Assembly (NCBI GenBank): GCA_002491605.1
Contig: DKWG01000066.1
Coordinates: 1-64,000, forward strand
From: Ruminococcus sp. UBA7158
Lineage (GTDB): Bacteria; Bacillota; Clostridia; Oscillospirales; Ruminococcaceae
Length of the DNA: 64,000 nucleotides
Reading direction: 5' to 3'
A model generated the notes under the pieces. It worked only from the letters and a program-made list of their open reading frames with translations. It did no database searches and was not told the DNA's origin. Shown piece after piece: positions 42,319 to 51,565 of this stretch. Each line of letters opens with the position of its first letter. The first letter of the stretch is position 1. Both the position numbers and the translations under genes were made by a program.

Positions 42319-43581
42319 TTACATAGCTTTCTTTTTATCTGCCGGTTTTCTTACAAGCTCCGGCGCAGCATCCTGCGTCAAGCATTCAGGAGTTACTACA
42401 ACCTTGACGATACTGCCGTCAGACGGAGCTTCATACATCGGCTTCATTAAAATGCCCTCAACAATGGAGCGAAGTCCTCTTGCGCCCGTTTTCTGAGCAA
42501 TCGCCTTTTTGGCTATCTCAGATTTCGCCTCAGCTGTTATCTCAAGCTCAATGCCGTCGTAGTCAAAGAGCTTTTTATACTGCTTTTCAAGCGAATTTTT
42601 AGGCTCGGTCAGTATAGAAATCAGAGCCTTTTCGTCCAGCGGAGACAAAACGGTTATAACCGGAAGCCTGCCTATAAGCTCGGGGATAATTCCGAACTTA
42701 ACAATATCCTGAGGTATAACCTTCTTCAAGACCTCTTCGCCCTCGTCCGACTTTTTATTCAACGCTCCGCCGAAGCCGAGCTTTGACGTATCCGTTCTGC
42801 GGCGGATAACATCCTCCAAGCCGTCGAAAGCTCCTCCGCATATAAAGAGGATGTTTTTAGTGTCAATCTGGATAAATTCCTGATTAGGATGCTTTCTTCC
42901 GCCCTGCGGAGGAACGTTTGAAACCGTTCCCTCGACTATCTTCAAAAGAGCCTGCTGAACGCCCTCGCCGCTGACGTCTCTTGTTATCGAAACGTTTTCC
43001 GACTTTCTTGCAATCTTATCTATCTCATCGATATATATAATGCCGTGCTCGGCGGCTTCAACGTCGTAATCAGCTGCCTGAATAAGTCTAAGCAGGACGT
43101 TTTCAACGTCGTCTCCAACGTAGCCGGCCTCTGTCAGAGTTGTGGCGTCTGCAATTGCAAACGGCACGTTTAGGGTTTTTGCCAGTGTCTGAGCCAAAAG
43201 CGTTTTTCCTACGCCTGTAGGTCCTAAGAGCAGGACGTTTGACTTTTGAATCTCGACGTCGTCGGATTTTTGGTTTGAAACAATGCGCTTGTAGTGGTTA
43301 TAAACAGCCACGGAAAGCGCAAGCTTTGCCTCATCCTGACCGATAACGTATTCGTCCAGAGCTTTTTTTATATCAATCGGCTTAGTCAATGTTATTTCAG
43401 AGCCATCGACCTTACCTCTGTTTTTGTCGCTAATTAAATCCTTTTCGTCCAGAATGTCGTAACAAAACAGCACGCATTCATCGCAAATATGAACATCACC
43501 GGCAGAAAAAAGACTCTTTGTGCGGTTTTCGGGCTTTCCGCAGAAATTACATCTTTTTATGCCGCTATCATTTCCTGCCAC
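42319..43581 (-). CDS. clpX: ATP-dependent Clp protease ATP-binding subunit ClpX
   Basis: A 420-residue AAA+ unfoldase. Zinc-binding domain with Cys11, Cys14, Cys33, Cys36 (CNFCG and CDEC), Walker [12 protein letters not shown], Walker [10 protein letters not shown], the sensor [13 protein letters not shown], and the ClpP-docking IGF-type loop in that region. It feeds unfolded proteins to ClpP. GTG start at 43581 with GGAGGAA upstream. Gene order tig-clpP-clpX is typical; a hairpin lies between clpP and clpX. Confidence 0.96.
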   Translation of the reverse strand: MAGNDSGIKRCNFCGKPENRTKSLFSAGDVHICDECVLFCYDILDEKDLISDKNRGKVDGSEITLTKPIDIKKALDEYVIGQDEAKLALSVAVYNHYKRIVSNQKSDDVEIQKSNVLLLGPTGVGKTLLAQTLAKTLNVPFAIADATTLTEAGYVGDDVENVLLRLIQAADYDVEAAEHGIIYIDEIDKIARKSENVSITRDVSGEGVQQALLKIVEGTVSNVPPQGGRKHPNQEFIQIDTKNILFICGGAFDGLEDVIRRRTDTSKLGFGGALNKKSDEGEEVLKKVIPQDIVKFGIIPELIGRLPVITVLSPLDEKALISILTEPKNSLEKQYKKLFDYDGIELEITAEAKSEIAKKAIAQKTGARGLRSIVEGILMKPMYEAPSDGSIVKVVVTPECLTQDAAPELVRKPADKKKAM

Positions 43582-43601
43582 CTCGGCGTTCCTCCTCGCT
43601 G

Positions 43602-43643
43602 TTAAAACCTGCCAAGCCCATTAATATATACAGGCTTGGCAGG
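43602..43643 (-). terminator. Terminator or attenuator between clpP and clpX
   Basis: Perfect 11-bp stem CCTGCCAAGCC (43608-43618) / GGCTTGGCAGG (43633-43643), followed by TTTTAA on the minus strand. Confidence 0.65.
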
Positions 43644-43789
43644 AGTGATACTACTAATTTTCTAATCCGCTTAAGACATTATAAATAAGCAGAGTCGACA
43701 TCAAAACCACGGGTCTTGATAAAATAGCATTAACGGCTTTCTATCATCATTCCGAAAAAATCAATCGGACGATGAGAGAACAGTATAAA

Positions 43790-44377
43790 TTACTGTCTTA
43801 CCATTACCTTATCGATAATACCGTATTCAACCGCTTCTTGGGCTGTCATATAATGATCTCTTTCGGTATCTCTTTCGATTTCCTCAATGGTTCTTCCTGT
43901 ATTCTCAGCCAAAATTCTGTTCATCTTTTCACGGGTTCTTACCATGTGGTCGGAGTGAATCTTAATATCTGTGCACTGACCGGAAAGTCCGCCGCCGATA
44001 AGCGGCTGATGAATCAAAACCTCGCTGTTCGGCAAAGCATATCTTTTACCCTTTGTTCCGCCCGAGAGCAGCACAGACGCCATTGATGCCGCCATACCGA
44101 CGCAAATTGTCGAAACGTCGCATTTGACATACTGCATTGTGTCGTATATAGCCATGCCCGCAGTTATCGAGCCACCGGGACTGTTGATATAAAGATAAAT
44201 ATCCTTTTCAGAGTCCTGACCCTCTAAAAACAGCAGCTGTGCAACAACGATGCTGGCAGTAGCGTCGTTAACTTCGTCTGACAAAACTATGATTCTGTCG
44301 TTTAAAAGACGTGAGAATATATCGTAGAATCTCTCGCCGTGTCCTGTTTGCTCTATAACGTTTGGTACAAGCGCCAT
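43790..44377 (-). CDS. clpP: ATP-dependent Clp protease proteolytic subunit ClpP
   Basis: A 195-residue serine protease. Catalytic Ser in [12 protein letters not shown], His in [11 protein letters not shown], Asp in [12 protein letters not shown] (ERDxxM). It forms the double-ring chamber that works with ClpX. AAGGAGG precedes the ATG. It follows tig by 42 bases. Confidence 0.97.
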   Translation of the reverse strand: MALVPNVIEQTGHGERFYDIFSRLLNDRIIVLSDEVNDATASIVVAQLLFLEGQDSEKDIYLYINSPGGSITAGMAIYDTMQYVKCDVSTICVGMAASMASVLLSGGTKGKRYALPNSEVLIHQPLIGGGLSGQCTDIKIHSDHMVRTREKMNRILAENTGRTIEEIERDTERDHYMTAQEAVEYGIIDKVMVRQ

Positions 44378-44419
44378 GATGTTCCTCCTTGAAAATATGC
44401 TTCCAATAAGCTATTGGAT

Positions 44420-45697
44420 TTACTCGATAACAGCAGACTCCTTAACAAGATCAACTGCCTTTGAAACCTCGCAGTCAACCTTGATATCCTCTGCTCTGAT
44501 GTACTGCTTAACAGTGTCAACAGGCATATTGTAATGCTCTGCGATGTTCTTAAACTCTGCTTCGACGTCCTCGTCAGTTGCCTTGATTTCCTCAAGCTCG
44601 GCAATCTTTTCAAGTGCGAGTCTGAGCTTAACCTGCTTTTCAGCCTGCTCTCTGTAGGTTGTCTTGAGTGAGTCCATGGTCATATTGGTGAACTGCAGGT
44701 ACATATCAAGCTGAATGCCCTGCTGAGCAAGACGGTTTGAAAGGTCCTCAATCATGTCGTTAACCTTGTTTTCATACATAACCTCGGGGATCTCACCCTC
44801 AAGGCGCTCAATAACGCCGTCTAAGATTGCAGTCTCAACGTCGGCGTCAGCACGCTTTTCAGCAGCTTCTTCAAGATTCTTTCTGACGTCTGCTCTGAGC
44901 TCTTCAACAGTGTTGAAATCAGATGTATCCTTGACAAAGTCGTCGTCAAGCTCGGGAAGCTCGGTCTTCTTGATTTCATGAAGCTTAATCTTGAATACAA
45001 CAGGTGCGCCTGCAAGCTCCTCAGCCTGATAGTTTTCGGGGAATGTAACGTTGATATCAAATTCTTCGCCGATGCTGTGACCTACTATCTGATCCTCAAA
45101 GCCCGGGATGAACTGACCGCTGCCCAGCTCGAGGTTGAAGCCCTCGGCCTTGCCGCCGTCGAATGCAACGCCGTCCTTAAAGCCTTCAAAGTCGATGATA
45201 ACATTGTCGCCGTTTTCAGCTGCTCTGTCGTCAACATTGATGGTTCTTGCGCCCTTTTCGAGCATATGACCTATCTCATGCTCAATTTCTTCTTCGGTAA
45301 CAGCATTGACAGTCTTTGTAACCTTTATACCTTTATAATCCTTAACATCAACTACAGGCTTTGTTGTGCAGGTAACCTTAAACTTAACGCCTGCTTCCTT
45401 GGAAACTTCGGTAACCTCAGCGTCGGGAGCGCAGACTAAGATAAGCTCAGCTTCCTTAACAGCCTCTTCAACAGCCGGACCGTAAACGTCGTTTACAGCA
45501 TCTTCAAAGAATACGCCCTCGCCGTATTCCTTTTCTATAAGCTTTCTCGGAGCCTTTCCGGGACGGAAGCCGGGTATAGTGATGCTTGACTTCTGCTTGA
45601 GATATACCTTTTGAACGGCGTCCTCAAAAGCCTCAGCCGACACCTCTATCTCCAATTCATACTTATTTGTTTCAACTTGATTCTTTGATTTTAACAT
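44420..45697 (-). CDS. tig: Trigger factor
   Basis: A 425-residue ribosome-associated chaperone and prolyl isomerase. Ribosome-binding signature GFRPGKAPRKLIEKEYG in the N domain, FKBP-type domain around DNVIIDFEGFKDGVAFDGGKAEGF (about residues 160-245), helical C domain. AGGAGG precedes the ATG. First gene of tig-clpP-clpX. Confidence 0.96.
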   Translation of the reverse strand: MLKSKNQVETNKYELEIEVSAEAFEDAVQKVYLKQKSSITIPGFRPGKAPRKLIEKEYGEGVFFEDAVNDVYGPAVEEAVKEAELILVCAPDAEVTEVSKEAGVKFKVTCTTKPVVDVKDYKGIKVTKTVNAVTEEEIEHEIGHMLEKGARTINVDDRAAENGDNVIIDFEGFKDGVAFDGGKAEGFNLELGSGQFIPGFEDQIVGHSIGEEFDINVTFPENYQAEELAGAPVVFKIKLHEIKKTELPELDDDFVKDTSDFNTVEELRADVRKNLEEAAEKRADADVETAILDGVIERLEGEIPEVMYENKVNDMIEDLSNRLAQQGIQLDMYLQFTNMTMDSLKTTYREQAEKQVKLRLALEKIAELEEIKATDEDVEAEFKNIAEHYNMPVDTVKQYIRAEDIKVDCEVSKAVDLVKESAVIE

Positions 45698-45780
45698 GAT
45701 ACGTCCTCCTGATTTATATTAACGTAAAATAACATATGAATTCAGTATAACACACATGAAATTCATTTTCTATAGAAAAA

Positions 45781-46491
45781 CTATAATTTGGCATTATGCA
45801 CAATTTCCAAAACGTTCAACGGCTCAAAATGTAGATAATCACTTGATACAAGTCTAAAATCAATGCCGTACTTGATCCCGTTGACAGCTAAAGCGCAGGA
45901 ATAACCGTGCAAATGACCGTAAAAGCAGTGCTTAACTGAGTATTTTAACATAACGTTAAGTATTTCGTCGTTTGTCGCACCTGCATATACAGGCGGATAA
46001 TGCAGAAAAACTATCGGCTCAAGCCCCTTTGACAAAGCGTCCTGAATTGAACGCTCAAGCCGCATGGCTTCTCTTGCAATGACCTTGGCGTCTGCCGGCT
46101 CGCTGCCGTCATTTATCCAGCCTCTTGTTCCGCATATGCCGAAGCTTCCATACGCTGCGCAGTTGTTATTTATAAAGCTGACAGAATCGATTCCGTTTGA
46201 ATGCAGAAATCTTTCAGCCTTTGTAACCGTCGACCACCAATAATCGTGGTTGCCCTTCAGAATTATCTTTTTACCGTTTAGATTGTGGATAAATCTGAAA
46301 TCCCCAAGTGCCGCTTCAAGACCCATAGCCCAGGATATGTCTCCGGGAATTACAACTGTGTCAGAAGGCAAAATTTTATTTTGCCAATTGTTTTCAAGGC
46401 GAGACACATAATCCTTCCAGCCGCCGAAAATATCCATCGGTTTGTTTGCCGAAAAAGATAAATGTAAGTCGCCTATAGCATATAAAGACAT
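45781..46491 (-). CDS. Calcineurin-like metallophosphoesterase
   Basis: A 236-residue cytoplasmic enzyme. Metal motifs in order: IGDLHLSF (D-x-H), VIPGDISWA (GD), KGNHDYW (GNHD), HYPPV and YGHLHGYS (GHxH). Substrate unknown; similar proteins are annotated as phosphohydrolases of the SbcD-like superfamily. AAAGG precedes the ATG. It is a singleton transcript between tig and the DUF1540 gene. Confidence 0.88.
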   Translation of the reverse strand: MSLYAIGDLHLSFSANKPMDIFGGWKDYVSRLENNWQNKILPSDTVVIPGDISWAMGLEAALGDFRFIHNLNGKKIILKGNHDYWWSTVTKAERFLHSNGIDSVSFINNNCAAYGSFGICGTRGWINDGSEPADAKVIAREAMRLERSIQDALSKGLEPIVFLHYPPVYAGATNDEILNVMLKYSVKHCFYGHLHGYSCALAVNGIKYGIDFRLVSSDYLHFEPLNVLEIVHNAKL

Positions 46492-46569
46492 TAATTACAC
46501 ACCTTTCAGCAAATAAGCTAAATGAATATTTTGAAGCTCGCAATGAAATAATAAGCTTGCAAGAAAAGT

Positions 46570-46670
46570 AATCGCTGATTAATACACTTGCGGAATCTTC
46601 GATTCCTTGGACTCATCAGTGACGGATTTTCGTCACCTTGAAGTGAACTTCCCCGTTTTAATCAGAGATT
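46570..46670 (+). repeat. Multibranched inverted-repeat element
   Basis: An outer 13-bp stem (46570-46582 with 46658-46670, one mismatch) encloses CACTT/AAGTG (46585-46589 with 46641-46645), which encloses two hairpins: GGAATC/GATTCC (46592-46606) and GTGACG/CGTCAC (46619-46636). The nested order would fold into a three-way junction. It lies 43 bases before the DUF1540 gene. It may be a structured leader RNA or a small MITE-like element; its ends resemble the hairpin at 11196-11238. Confidence 0.5.
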
Positions 46671-46712
46671 TCCCAAGTCTTGAAAAACCGAACCGAAAGG
46701 ACTCTTATAATT

Positions 46713-46883
46713 ATGGAAAACGATAAGATTTACGGCATTAAGTGCGACATCGGTGAATGTGTTTATAACCGTGACTCAAAGGAGTGCGTTGCAGGCAAGA
46801 TAGACGTTTGCAGCTGCGGATGCTCTCATCCGAACTGCTCGGCTCAAACTGAATGCAAGACCTTTAAGCCGAGAAGCTGCTAA
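46713..46883 (+). CDS. DUF1540-family cysteine-rich small protein
   Basis: 56 residues from the ATG at 46713 (AAAGGA upstream; an in-frame TTG at 46680 is less likely). Eight cysteines in the pattern IKCDIGECVYN..KECVAGKIDVCSCGCSHPNCSAQTECKTF fit DUF1540, thought to bind metal; members occur in spore formers and some are spore-expressed. The function is unknown. A GC hairpin just downstream (TCGGGACTGA / TCAGTCCCGA, 46891-46926) with T5 terminates it. Confidence 0.85.
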   Translation: MENDKIYGIKCDIGECVYNRDSKECVAGKIDVCSCGCSHPNCSAQTECKTFKPRSC

Positions 46884-46932
46884 GCTTTACAGTCGGGACT
46901 GAACCAAATTCATCGGGTCAGTCCCGATTTTT

Positions 46933-48429
46933 TTACTTAATGTTTAAGAACCCGAAAACAGCCTCAGCCATCTGCGACTTATCTACCGCTCCCTTAAAAC
47001 GTATTTCCTTGTTCTTAAGAGAAGACAAAGCATTCGGGACGGGCATTGAGCTTGCCTCGTTGAGTGCATCGGTAAGTGAGAACTCATCGGTGCTCTCGGG
47101 GAGCTTATCCAGTGCTTCCAAAACAGATGCCGAGAATTTATAAGGACTTGCAGTAGACGCTATAACAGTCTTTAATCCGTCGTTGGTCTTAGCGGCGTAG
47201 TCGTCGCAAACCTTAACCGCAACGGCTGTGTGAGTATCCATAGTGTACGAATACTTGTCGTAGGTTTCTTTTATAGCTGCCTTTGTTTCATCGTCAGAGC
47301 AGAAGCCTGCTGCGAAGTCGCAAAGAAGCTGCTCTTTAATACCGTCACTGACCTCAAATCTTCCCGTTTGAGCCAACTCGGCATAAAGCTTTCTGATGTA
47401 CTCATCGTCACCGTCTGAGAGGATATATAAAAGCCTTTCAAGGTTAGAAGAAATGAGTATATCCATTGAAGGCGATATGGTGGTGTAAAACCTTCTGTTG
47501 CGGTCGTAAATACCTGTGTTGATGAAATCCGTCAAAACATTGTTTGAGTTGGATGCACATATAAGCTTATTTATCGGAACGCCCATGCGCTTAGCGTAGT
47601 ACGCAGCAAGAATGTTGCCGAAGTTGCCTGTAGGTACACAGATATTTATCTTTTCCCCGAGAGTAATCTCGCCGTCCTGAACAAGCTGAGCATATGCCGA
47701 TACATAGTAAACAATCTGCGGAGCAAGTCTTCCCCAGTTTATGGAGTTTGCACTGGAGAACATCATGCCGTTTTCATCGAGCTTCTTGGCAATTTCGGGG
47801 TCGGTGAATATCTTCTTAACACCTGTCTGAGCATCGTCAAAGTTTCCCTTTATAGCGCAGACGGAGACGTTTTCACCCTCCTGAGTGGTCATCTGGAGCT
47901 TTTGCATTGCACTAACGCCGTCTACAGGATAGAATACTAAAATCTCAGTACCGGGGACGTCCTTAAAGCCCTCCAAAGCCGCCTTACCGGTGTCACCCGA
48001 TGTTGCAACCAAAATAACAACCTTTTTGTCAATACCGAGCTTTTTAACCGATGTGGTGAGGAAATACGGAAGTATCTGAAGCGCCATATCCTTAAACGCA
48101 CACGTCGGACCGTGCCAAAGCTCGAGCATATATCTGCCGTTGAACAAATGAGCAAGCTCCATAATGCTTTCAGAATCGAAATTCCTTGCATTATATGCTC
48201 CGTCAACACAGTATCTTATTTCCGCCTCGCTGAAATCGGTGAAGAACTTAGAAAATACAAAAACAGCCCTTTCGCCGTAGCTCATCTCACCCAAATTCTT
48301 AATATCTTCAAGCGAAACAGACGGTATGCTCTCGGGAATAAAAAGTCCGCCGTCCTTTGAAATTCCCTGCGCTACAGCGTATGCTGCGCTCACCTTGAGA
48401 CTCTTGTCTCTTGTACTCTGATATAACAT
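46933..48429 (-). CDS. thrC: Threonine synthase
   Basis: About 498 residues, a PLP enzyme converting phosphohomoserine to threonine. PLP lysine in GPTCAFKDMALQ, phosphate loop in CVPTGNFGNILAAYYA, N terminus VAQGISKDGGLFIPE. This is the long fungal/gamma-proteobacterial-like form. The ATG at 48429 has GGAG nine bases upstream; the ATG at 48438 abuts that site. No hom or thrB is adjacent. Confidence 0.94.
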   Translation of the reverse strand: MLYQSTRDKSLKVSAAYAVAQGISKDGGLFIPESIPSVSLEDIKNLGEMSYGERAVFVFSKFFTDFSEAEIRYCVDGAYNARNFDSESIMELAHLFNGRYMLELWHGPTCAFKDMALQILPYFLTTSVKKLGIDKKVVILVATSGDTGKAALEGFKDVPGTEILVFYPVDGVSAMQKLQMTTQEGENVSVCAIKGNFDDAQTGVKKIFTDPEIAKKLDENGMMFSSANSINWGRLAPQIVYYVSAYAQLVQDGEITLGEKINICVPTGNFGNILAAYYAKRMGVPINKLICASNSNNVLTDFINTGIYDRNRRFYTTISPSMDILISSNLERLLYILSDGDDEYIRKLYAELAQTGRFEVSDGIKEQLLCDFAAGFCSDDETKAAIKETYDKYSYTMDTHTAVAVKVCDDYAAKTNDGLKTVIASTASPYKFSASVLEALDKLPESTDEFSLTDALNEASSMPVPNALSSLKNKEIRFKGAVDKSQMAEAVFGFLNIK

Positions 48430-48475
48430 ATAAAACATTCTCCTAAATAATTATTTCCGATTACTTTGCCTGCGC

Positions 48476-48832
48476 TTACGCTGTAAACGCACGCTGTATG
48501 TATTTAAAGCCTGTAACGGTTTTAAGATCAACCTCTACCTCTGCAATATCAAAAATGCAGCTACAGTCAATATTATTCCTGGCTATATATTCCTTTGCCG
48601 CATTAATCAAATGAGATTGCTTTTTCTTTGTGACGGCAGACTGAGCAGAGGTCAAAGAATTCGGCTTTCTTGATTTAACCTCAACAAAGTGAATTACTCT
48701 TCCCTTTTTTGCTATGATATCTATCTCTCCGCCCCTGACGGTATAATTTCTCTCGAGAATCTCGCATCCGTTTCTCACTAAGAACGGAACAGTATAATCT
48801 TCGCCGATATTTCCGATTTCTCTTGCAGTCAT
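48476..48832 (-). CDS. YraN/UPF0102-family endonuclease-like protein
   Basis: A 118-residue protein with a Holliday-junction-resolvase-like (PD-(D/E)XK) core: GEDYTVPFLVRNGCEILERNY, GGEIDIIAKKGRVIHFVEVKSRK (Asp, Glu, Lys catalytic set). Usual role unknown; the rnhB-yraN pairing seen here is common in bacteria. GAGGGA precedes the ATG, one base after the rnhB stop. Confidence 0.9.
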   Translation of the reverse strand: MTAREIGNIGEDYTVPFLVRNGCEILERNYTVRGGEIDIIAKKGRVIHFVEVKSRKPNSLTSAQSAVTKKKQSHLINAAKEYIARNNIDCSCIFDIAEVEVDLKTVTGFKYIQRAFTA

Positions 48833-48833
48833 A

Positions 48834-49433
48834 CTATTTATCCCTCAAATTCTTCAAAAAGCTCGGTCTGTGAACATCACTTATACCGTATTTTTTCAGC
48901 ATTTCATAATGAAGCTTAGTTCCGTAGCCCTTGTGTTTTTTAAACTGATACTCAGGGTATTTTTCGTCAAGCTCTGACATATACCTGTCCCTTGCAACCT
49001 TGGCTAAAATTGAGGCGGCTGCTATTGACATAGAAGTCGCATCGCCCTTTACAACGGTTTTGACCTCGCAGTCGAGCTTTGGTGCTTTGTTTCCGTCGAC
49101 CAAGGCTAAATCGGGCGTTAAACCCAAGCCTTCAACGGCTCTTTTCATTGCAAGCATAGCGGCATTCAGAATGTTTATATTCTCTATTTCTTCAACCGAC
49201 GCCGTCGCTATGCAAAAAGCCTTAGCCTTCTTTATTATCTCCTCAAACAAAAGCTCACGTTTTTTCTCGGAAAGCTTTTTAGAGTCGTTTACGCCTTCTA
49301 TAACCACGTCCGCATCAAAAACCACAGCGGCAGCGTAGACATCTCCTGCAAGCGGTCCTCTGCCGGCTTCGTCAACACCGCAGATTATAGGATATTCGTT
49401 TCTTACTTCACTGTCAAACTCGAATAGTGTCAT
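48834..49433 (-). CDS. rnhB: Ribonuclease HII
   Basis: A 199-residue enzyme cutting RNA in RNA-DNA hybrids. Active-site Asp and Glu in CGVDEAGRGPLAGDVYAAAVVF; further acidic site in LALVDGN; C-terminal HKGYGTKLHYEML. AGGA precedes the ATG. Gene order rbgA-rnhB-yraN is standard for Firmicutes. Confidence 0.95.
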   Translation of the reverse strand: MTLFEFDSEVRNEYPIICGVDEAGRGPLAGDVYAAAVVFDADVVIEGVNDSKKLSEKKRELLFEEIIKKAKAFCIATASVEEIENINILNAAMLAMKRAVEGLGLTPDLALVDGNKAPKLDCEVKTVVKGDATSMSIAAASILAKVARDRYMSELDEKYPEYQFKKHKGYGTKLHYEMLKKYGISDVHRPSFLKNLRDK

Positions 49434-49457
49434 ACTGTTTTATTCCTGCTTTTCTTT

Positions 49458-50327
49458 TTAACGCGGTGCTTCAAGAGAGATTCTTCCCAGCTTTCCGGAG
49501 CGAAACTCATCCAAAAGGATTATCGCCGCACGCTCGGTATTTATCTCTCCGCCTGAAAGCAAAAAGCCTCTTTTTCTTCCTATAGCCTCTAAAACCTCAA
49601 AGTCGGTCATTTCCTGAGTTACATCAACCGAGTATCTGCTTAAAATCGGCTTGACGTCAACTGATCTGAGCTTGTTAATAAAAGCACACGCCAGCGATTC
49701 CATGTCCATAATGTCGTCCTTGACAGCACCTGTAAATGCAAGTGACAGACCGACGCTTTTATCCTCAAACTTAGGCCACAGCACGCCGGGCATATCCAAA
49801 AGCTCAACGTCCTTGCCCAATGATACCCACTGCTTTCCCCTTGTAACTCCGGGTCTGTCCTCGACCTTGGCTCGTTTAGAGCCTGCAAGACGATTTATAA
49901 GTGAGGACTTTCCAACGTTCGGTATTCCCACTATCATAAGCCTTACAGGTCGTCCGATCATTCCCCTTGCATTCCACTTGGCTATATCGTCCTTTAAAAC
50001 TTCCTTAACAAGAGGTATTATTTTGTTGACGTTTTTTCCGCTTTTGCAGTCTGTCGCTACAGCGCATACGCCCTTTTTCTTATAGTATTCAATCCAGCGT
50101 GAGGTTATAGCATCGTCAGCGGCATCGCATTTATTTAAAATAACTATTCGCGGTTTTTTACCGACCATAGCATCCATTTCGGGATTCCTCGAAGAAAAAG
50201 GTATTCTCGAATCCGTCACCTCGACAACGGCGTCTACAAGCTTGATGCTTTCGCTCATCAGTCTCCTTGTTTTCGCCATGTGCCCGGGGAACCATTGAAT
50301 TGTTATGTCGTTGTTTATTTTTATCAA
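49458..50327 (-). CDS. rbgA: Ribosome biogenesis GTPase (RbgA/YlqF family)
   Basis: A 289-residue circularly permuted GTPase for late 50S assembly. Motif order G4 (VILNKCDAAD) before G1 (GIPNVGKSSLINRL) before G3 (DMPGVLWP) proves the permutation. N terminus IQWFPGHMAKTRR is the RbgA mark. A TTG start with AAGGGA very close is the best reading; the exact start is uncertain. lepB lies 7 bases downstream on the transcript's upstream side, rnhB after it. Confidence 0.93.
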   Translation of the reverse strand: MIKINNDITIQWFPGHMAKTRRLMSESIKLVDAVVEVTDSRIPFSSRNPEMDAMVGKKPRIVILNKCDAADDAITSRWIEYYKKKGVCAVATDCKSGKNVNKIIPLVKEVLKDDIAKWNARGMIGRPVRLMIVGIPNVGKSSLINRLAGSKRAKVEDRPGVTRGKQWVSLGKDVELLDMPGVLWPKFEDKSVGLSLAFTGAVKDDIMDMESLACAFINKLRSVDVKPILSRYSVDVTQEMTDFEVLEAIGRKRGFLLSGGEINTERAAIILLDEFRSGKLGRISLEAPR

Positions 50328-50334
50328 TCCCTTA

Positions 50335-50868
50335 CTAGAAAAATCTAATCTTATTGAAAGGATACAATCTCAAAATTGCCTTTCCCAAAATGTCTTCCCT
50401 GTCGATAAGTCCGACAGCTGCGCTTCTTGAATCACGAGAGTCCTGACGGTTATCTCCCATACAGAAATACTTACCCTCTTCTACTACAATCGGGTAGTTA
50501 AAGCCGCCCTCGTCGTTTATAGTTGCGTTTCTTATATACGGCTCGTCTAACAAAACGCCGTCTACATATACGTTTCCGGTTTCAAAATCAATGTCGACTT
50601 CCTGTCCGCCGACGGCGATGACTCTTTTTACTATGACCTTATTAAGTCCCTTACAATTTGCTGAAATTATGTCGCCCTGCTTCGGAGTGTACATAAAGTT
50701 GCGAAGAAGCAAAAAGTTACCGTCCTGAAGTGTATCGAGCATGGATGAGCCGTTAACCCTTGCCGTTCTGCATACAAAAGTAAACATAAAAATTATAACG
50801 ACAACAGTGATAATAATAGACTTAAGCCAATCGAGCAGCTCGTCAACAAAATTCTTTTTATTCTTCAT
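50335..50868 (-). CDS. lepB: Signal peptidase I
   Basis: About 177 residues from the ATG at 50868, which has AAGGAG upstream. One N-terminal membrane helix (LKSIIITVVVIIFMFTFVC), catalytic Ser42 in NGSSMLDTL and Lys81 in IVKRVIAVGG, and the GDNRQDSRDSR box near the C terminus. It removes signal peptides outside the membrane. The frame extends upstream to 50919 but that part has no family likeness. Confidence 0.95.
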   Translation of the reverse strand: MKNKKNFVDELLDWLKSIIITVVVIIFMFTFVCRTARVNGSSMLDTLQDGNFLLLRNFMYTPKQGDIISANCKGLNKVIVKRVIAVGGQEVDIDFETGNVYVDGVLLDEPYIRNATINDEGGFNYPIVVEEGKYFCMGDNRQDSRDSRSAAVGLIDREDILGKAILRLYPFNKIRFF

Positions 50869-50922
50869 AATAATAAATATCTCCTTAATGTGCTGACGCA
50901 TTAAAATATCATGTATCACTTT

Positions 50923-50951
50923 ATTTTACCAAAAACCTTTTAGAATTGCAA
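50923..50951 (-). promoter_or_regulatory. Promoter of the lepB-rbgA-rnhB-yraN operon
   Basis: TTGCAA (50946-50951), 17-base spacer, TAAAAT (50923-50928) on the minus strand. Confidence 0.6.
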
Positions 50952-50981
50952 TAGGTTTATAACAATAAACCAACTTTTCAG

Positions 50982-51014
50982 AAAAAAAGAGAAGCCAAAA
51001 ATGACTTCTCTTTT
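50982..51014 (-). terminator. Terminator of rplS
   Basis: AAAGAGAAG (50986-50994) / CTTCTCTTT (51005-51013), followed by T7 on the minus strand. Confidence 0.8.
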
Positions 51015-51024
51015 AAAACTCAAA

Positions 51025-51369
51025 TTATCGAATAGCGTCCTTGGTCTTTGCAGCCTTACCGACTCTGTCTCTCAAGTAGTACAGCTTAGCTCTTCTAACC
51101 TTAGCAAGTCTTACTATCTCAACCTTCTCAACAACGGGAGAATGGAGAGGGAAAACTCTTTCAACTCCGCAGCCGTGAGCAACTCTGCGCACGGTGAAGG
51201 TCTCGCTTACACCGCCGTGCTTCTTAGCAATTACGGTGCCTTCAAAGATCTGGATTCTTGACTTGTCGCCCTCCTGGATTCTAACGTGTACCTTAACGGT
51301 ATCACCGATAGAAAACTGAGGAACTTCGTTCTTTAAGCTTGAGTTTGCAATGATTTTTAAAGCGTCCAC
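51025..51369 (-). CDS. rplS: 50S ribosomal protein L19
   Basis: A 114-residue protein with the L19 blocks [52 protein letters not shown] and [17 protein letters not shown]. It lies at the subunit interface. GTG start at 51369 with AGGAGGAG seven bases upstream. It has its own promoter and terminator and a structured 155-base leader. Confidence 0.97.
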   Translation of the reverse strand: MDALKIIANSSLKNEVPQFSIGDTVKVHVRIQEGDKSRIQIFEGTVIAKKHGGVSETFTVRRVAHGCGVERVFPLHSPVVEKVEIVRLAKVRRAKLYYLRDRVGKAAKTKDAIR

Positions 51370-51524
51370 TTTAAAACTCCTCCTATTTCTTTCAGATATT
51401 CATACACTTCTATCGGCGCTTTGCCGCATTGCGAAGTCAGAGGACTACCCGCTTTAATGTCCGGTTCTTTTTGAACGGGCATTAAACCCCAATGCGCCCA
51501 CAGACGCAGCGGAACTTAAAATGC
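51370..51524 (-). promoter_or_regulatory. Candidate L19 leader
   Basis: On the minus strand the leader holds GCATTGGGG, an inverted repeat TTAATGCCCG / CCGGACATTAA around AGAACC, and CGCAATGCGG before the ribosome site. Ribosomal protein L19 leaders are known in Firmicutes; I cannot test the consensus here. Confidence 0.45.
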
Positions 51525-51530
51525 TCAATT

Positions 51531-51559
51531 ATTATATCACAATAAGTATACGGATGCAA
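51531..51559 (-). promoter_or_regulatory. Promoter of rplS
   Basis: TTGCAT (51554-51559), 17-base spacer ending TGTGA, TATAAT (51531-51536) on the minus strand. Confidence 0.75.
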
Positions 51560-51565
51560 TAGAGT

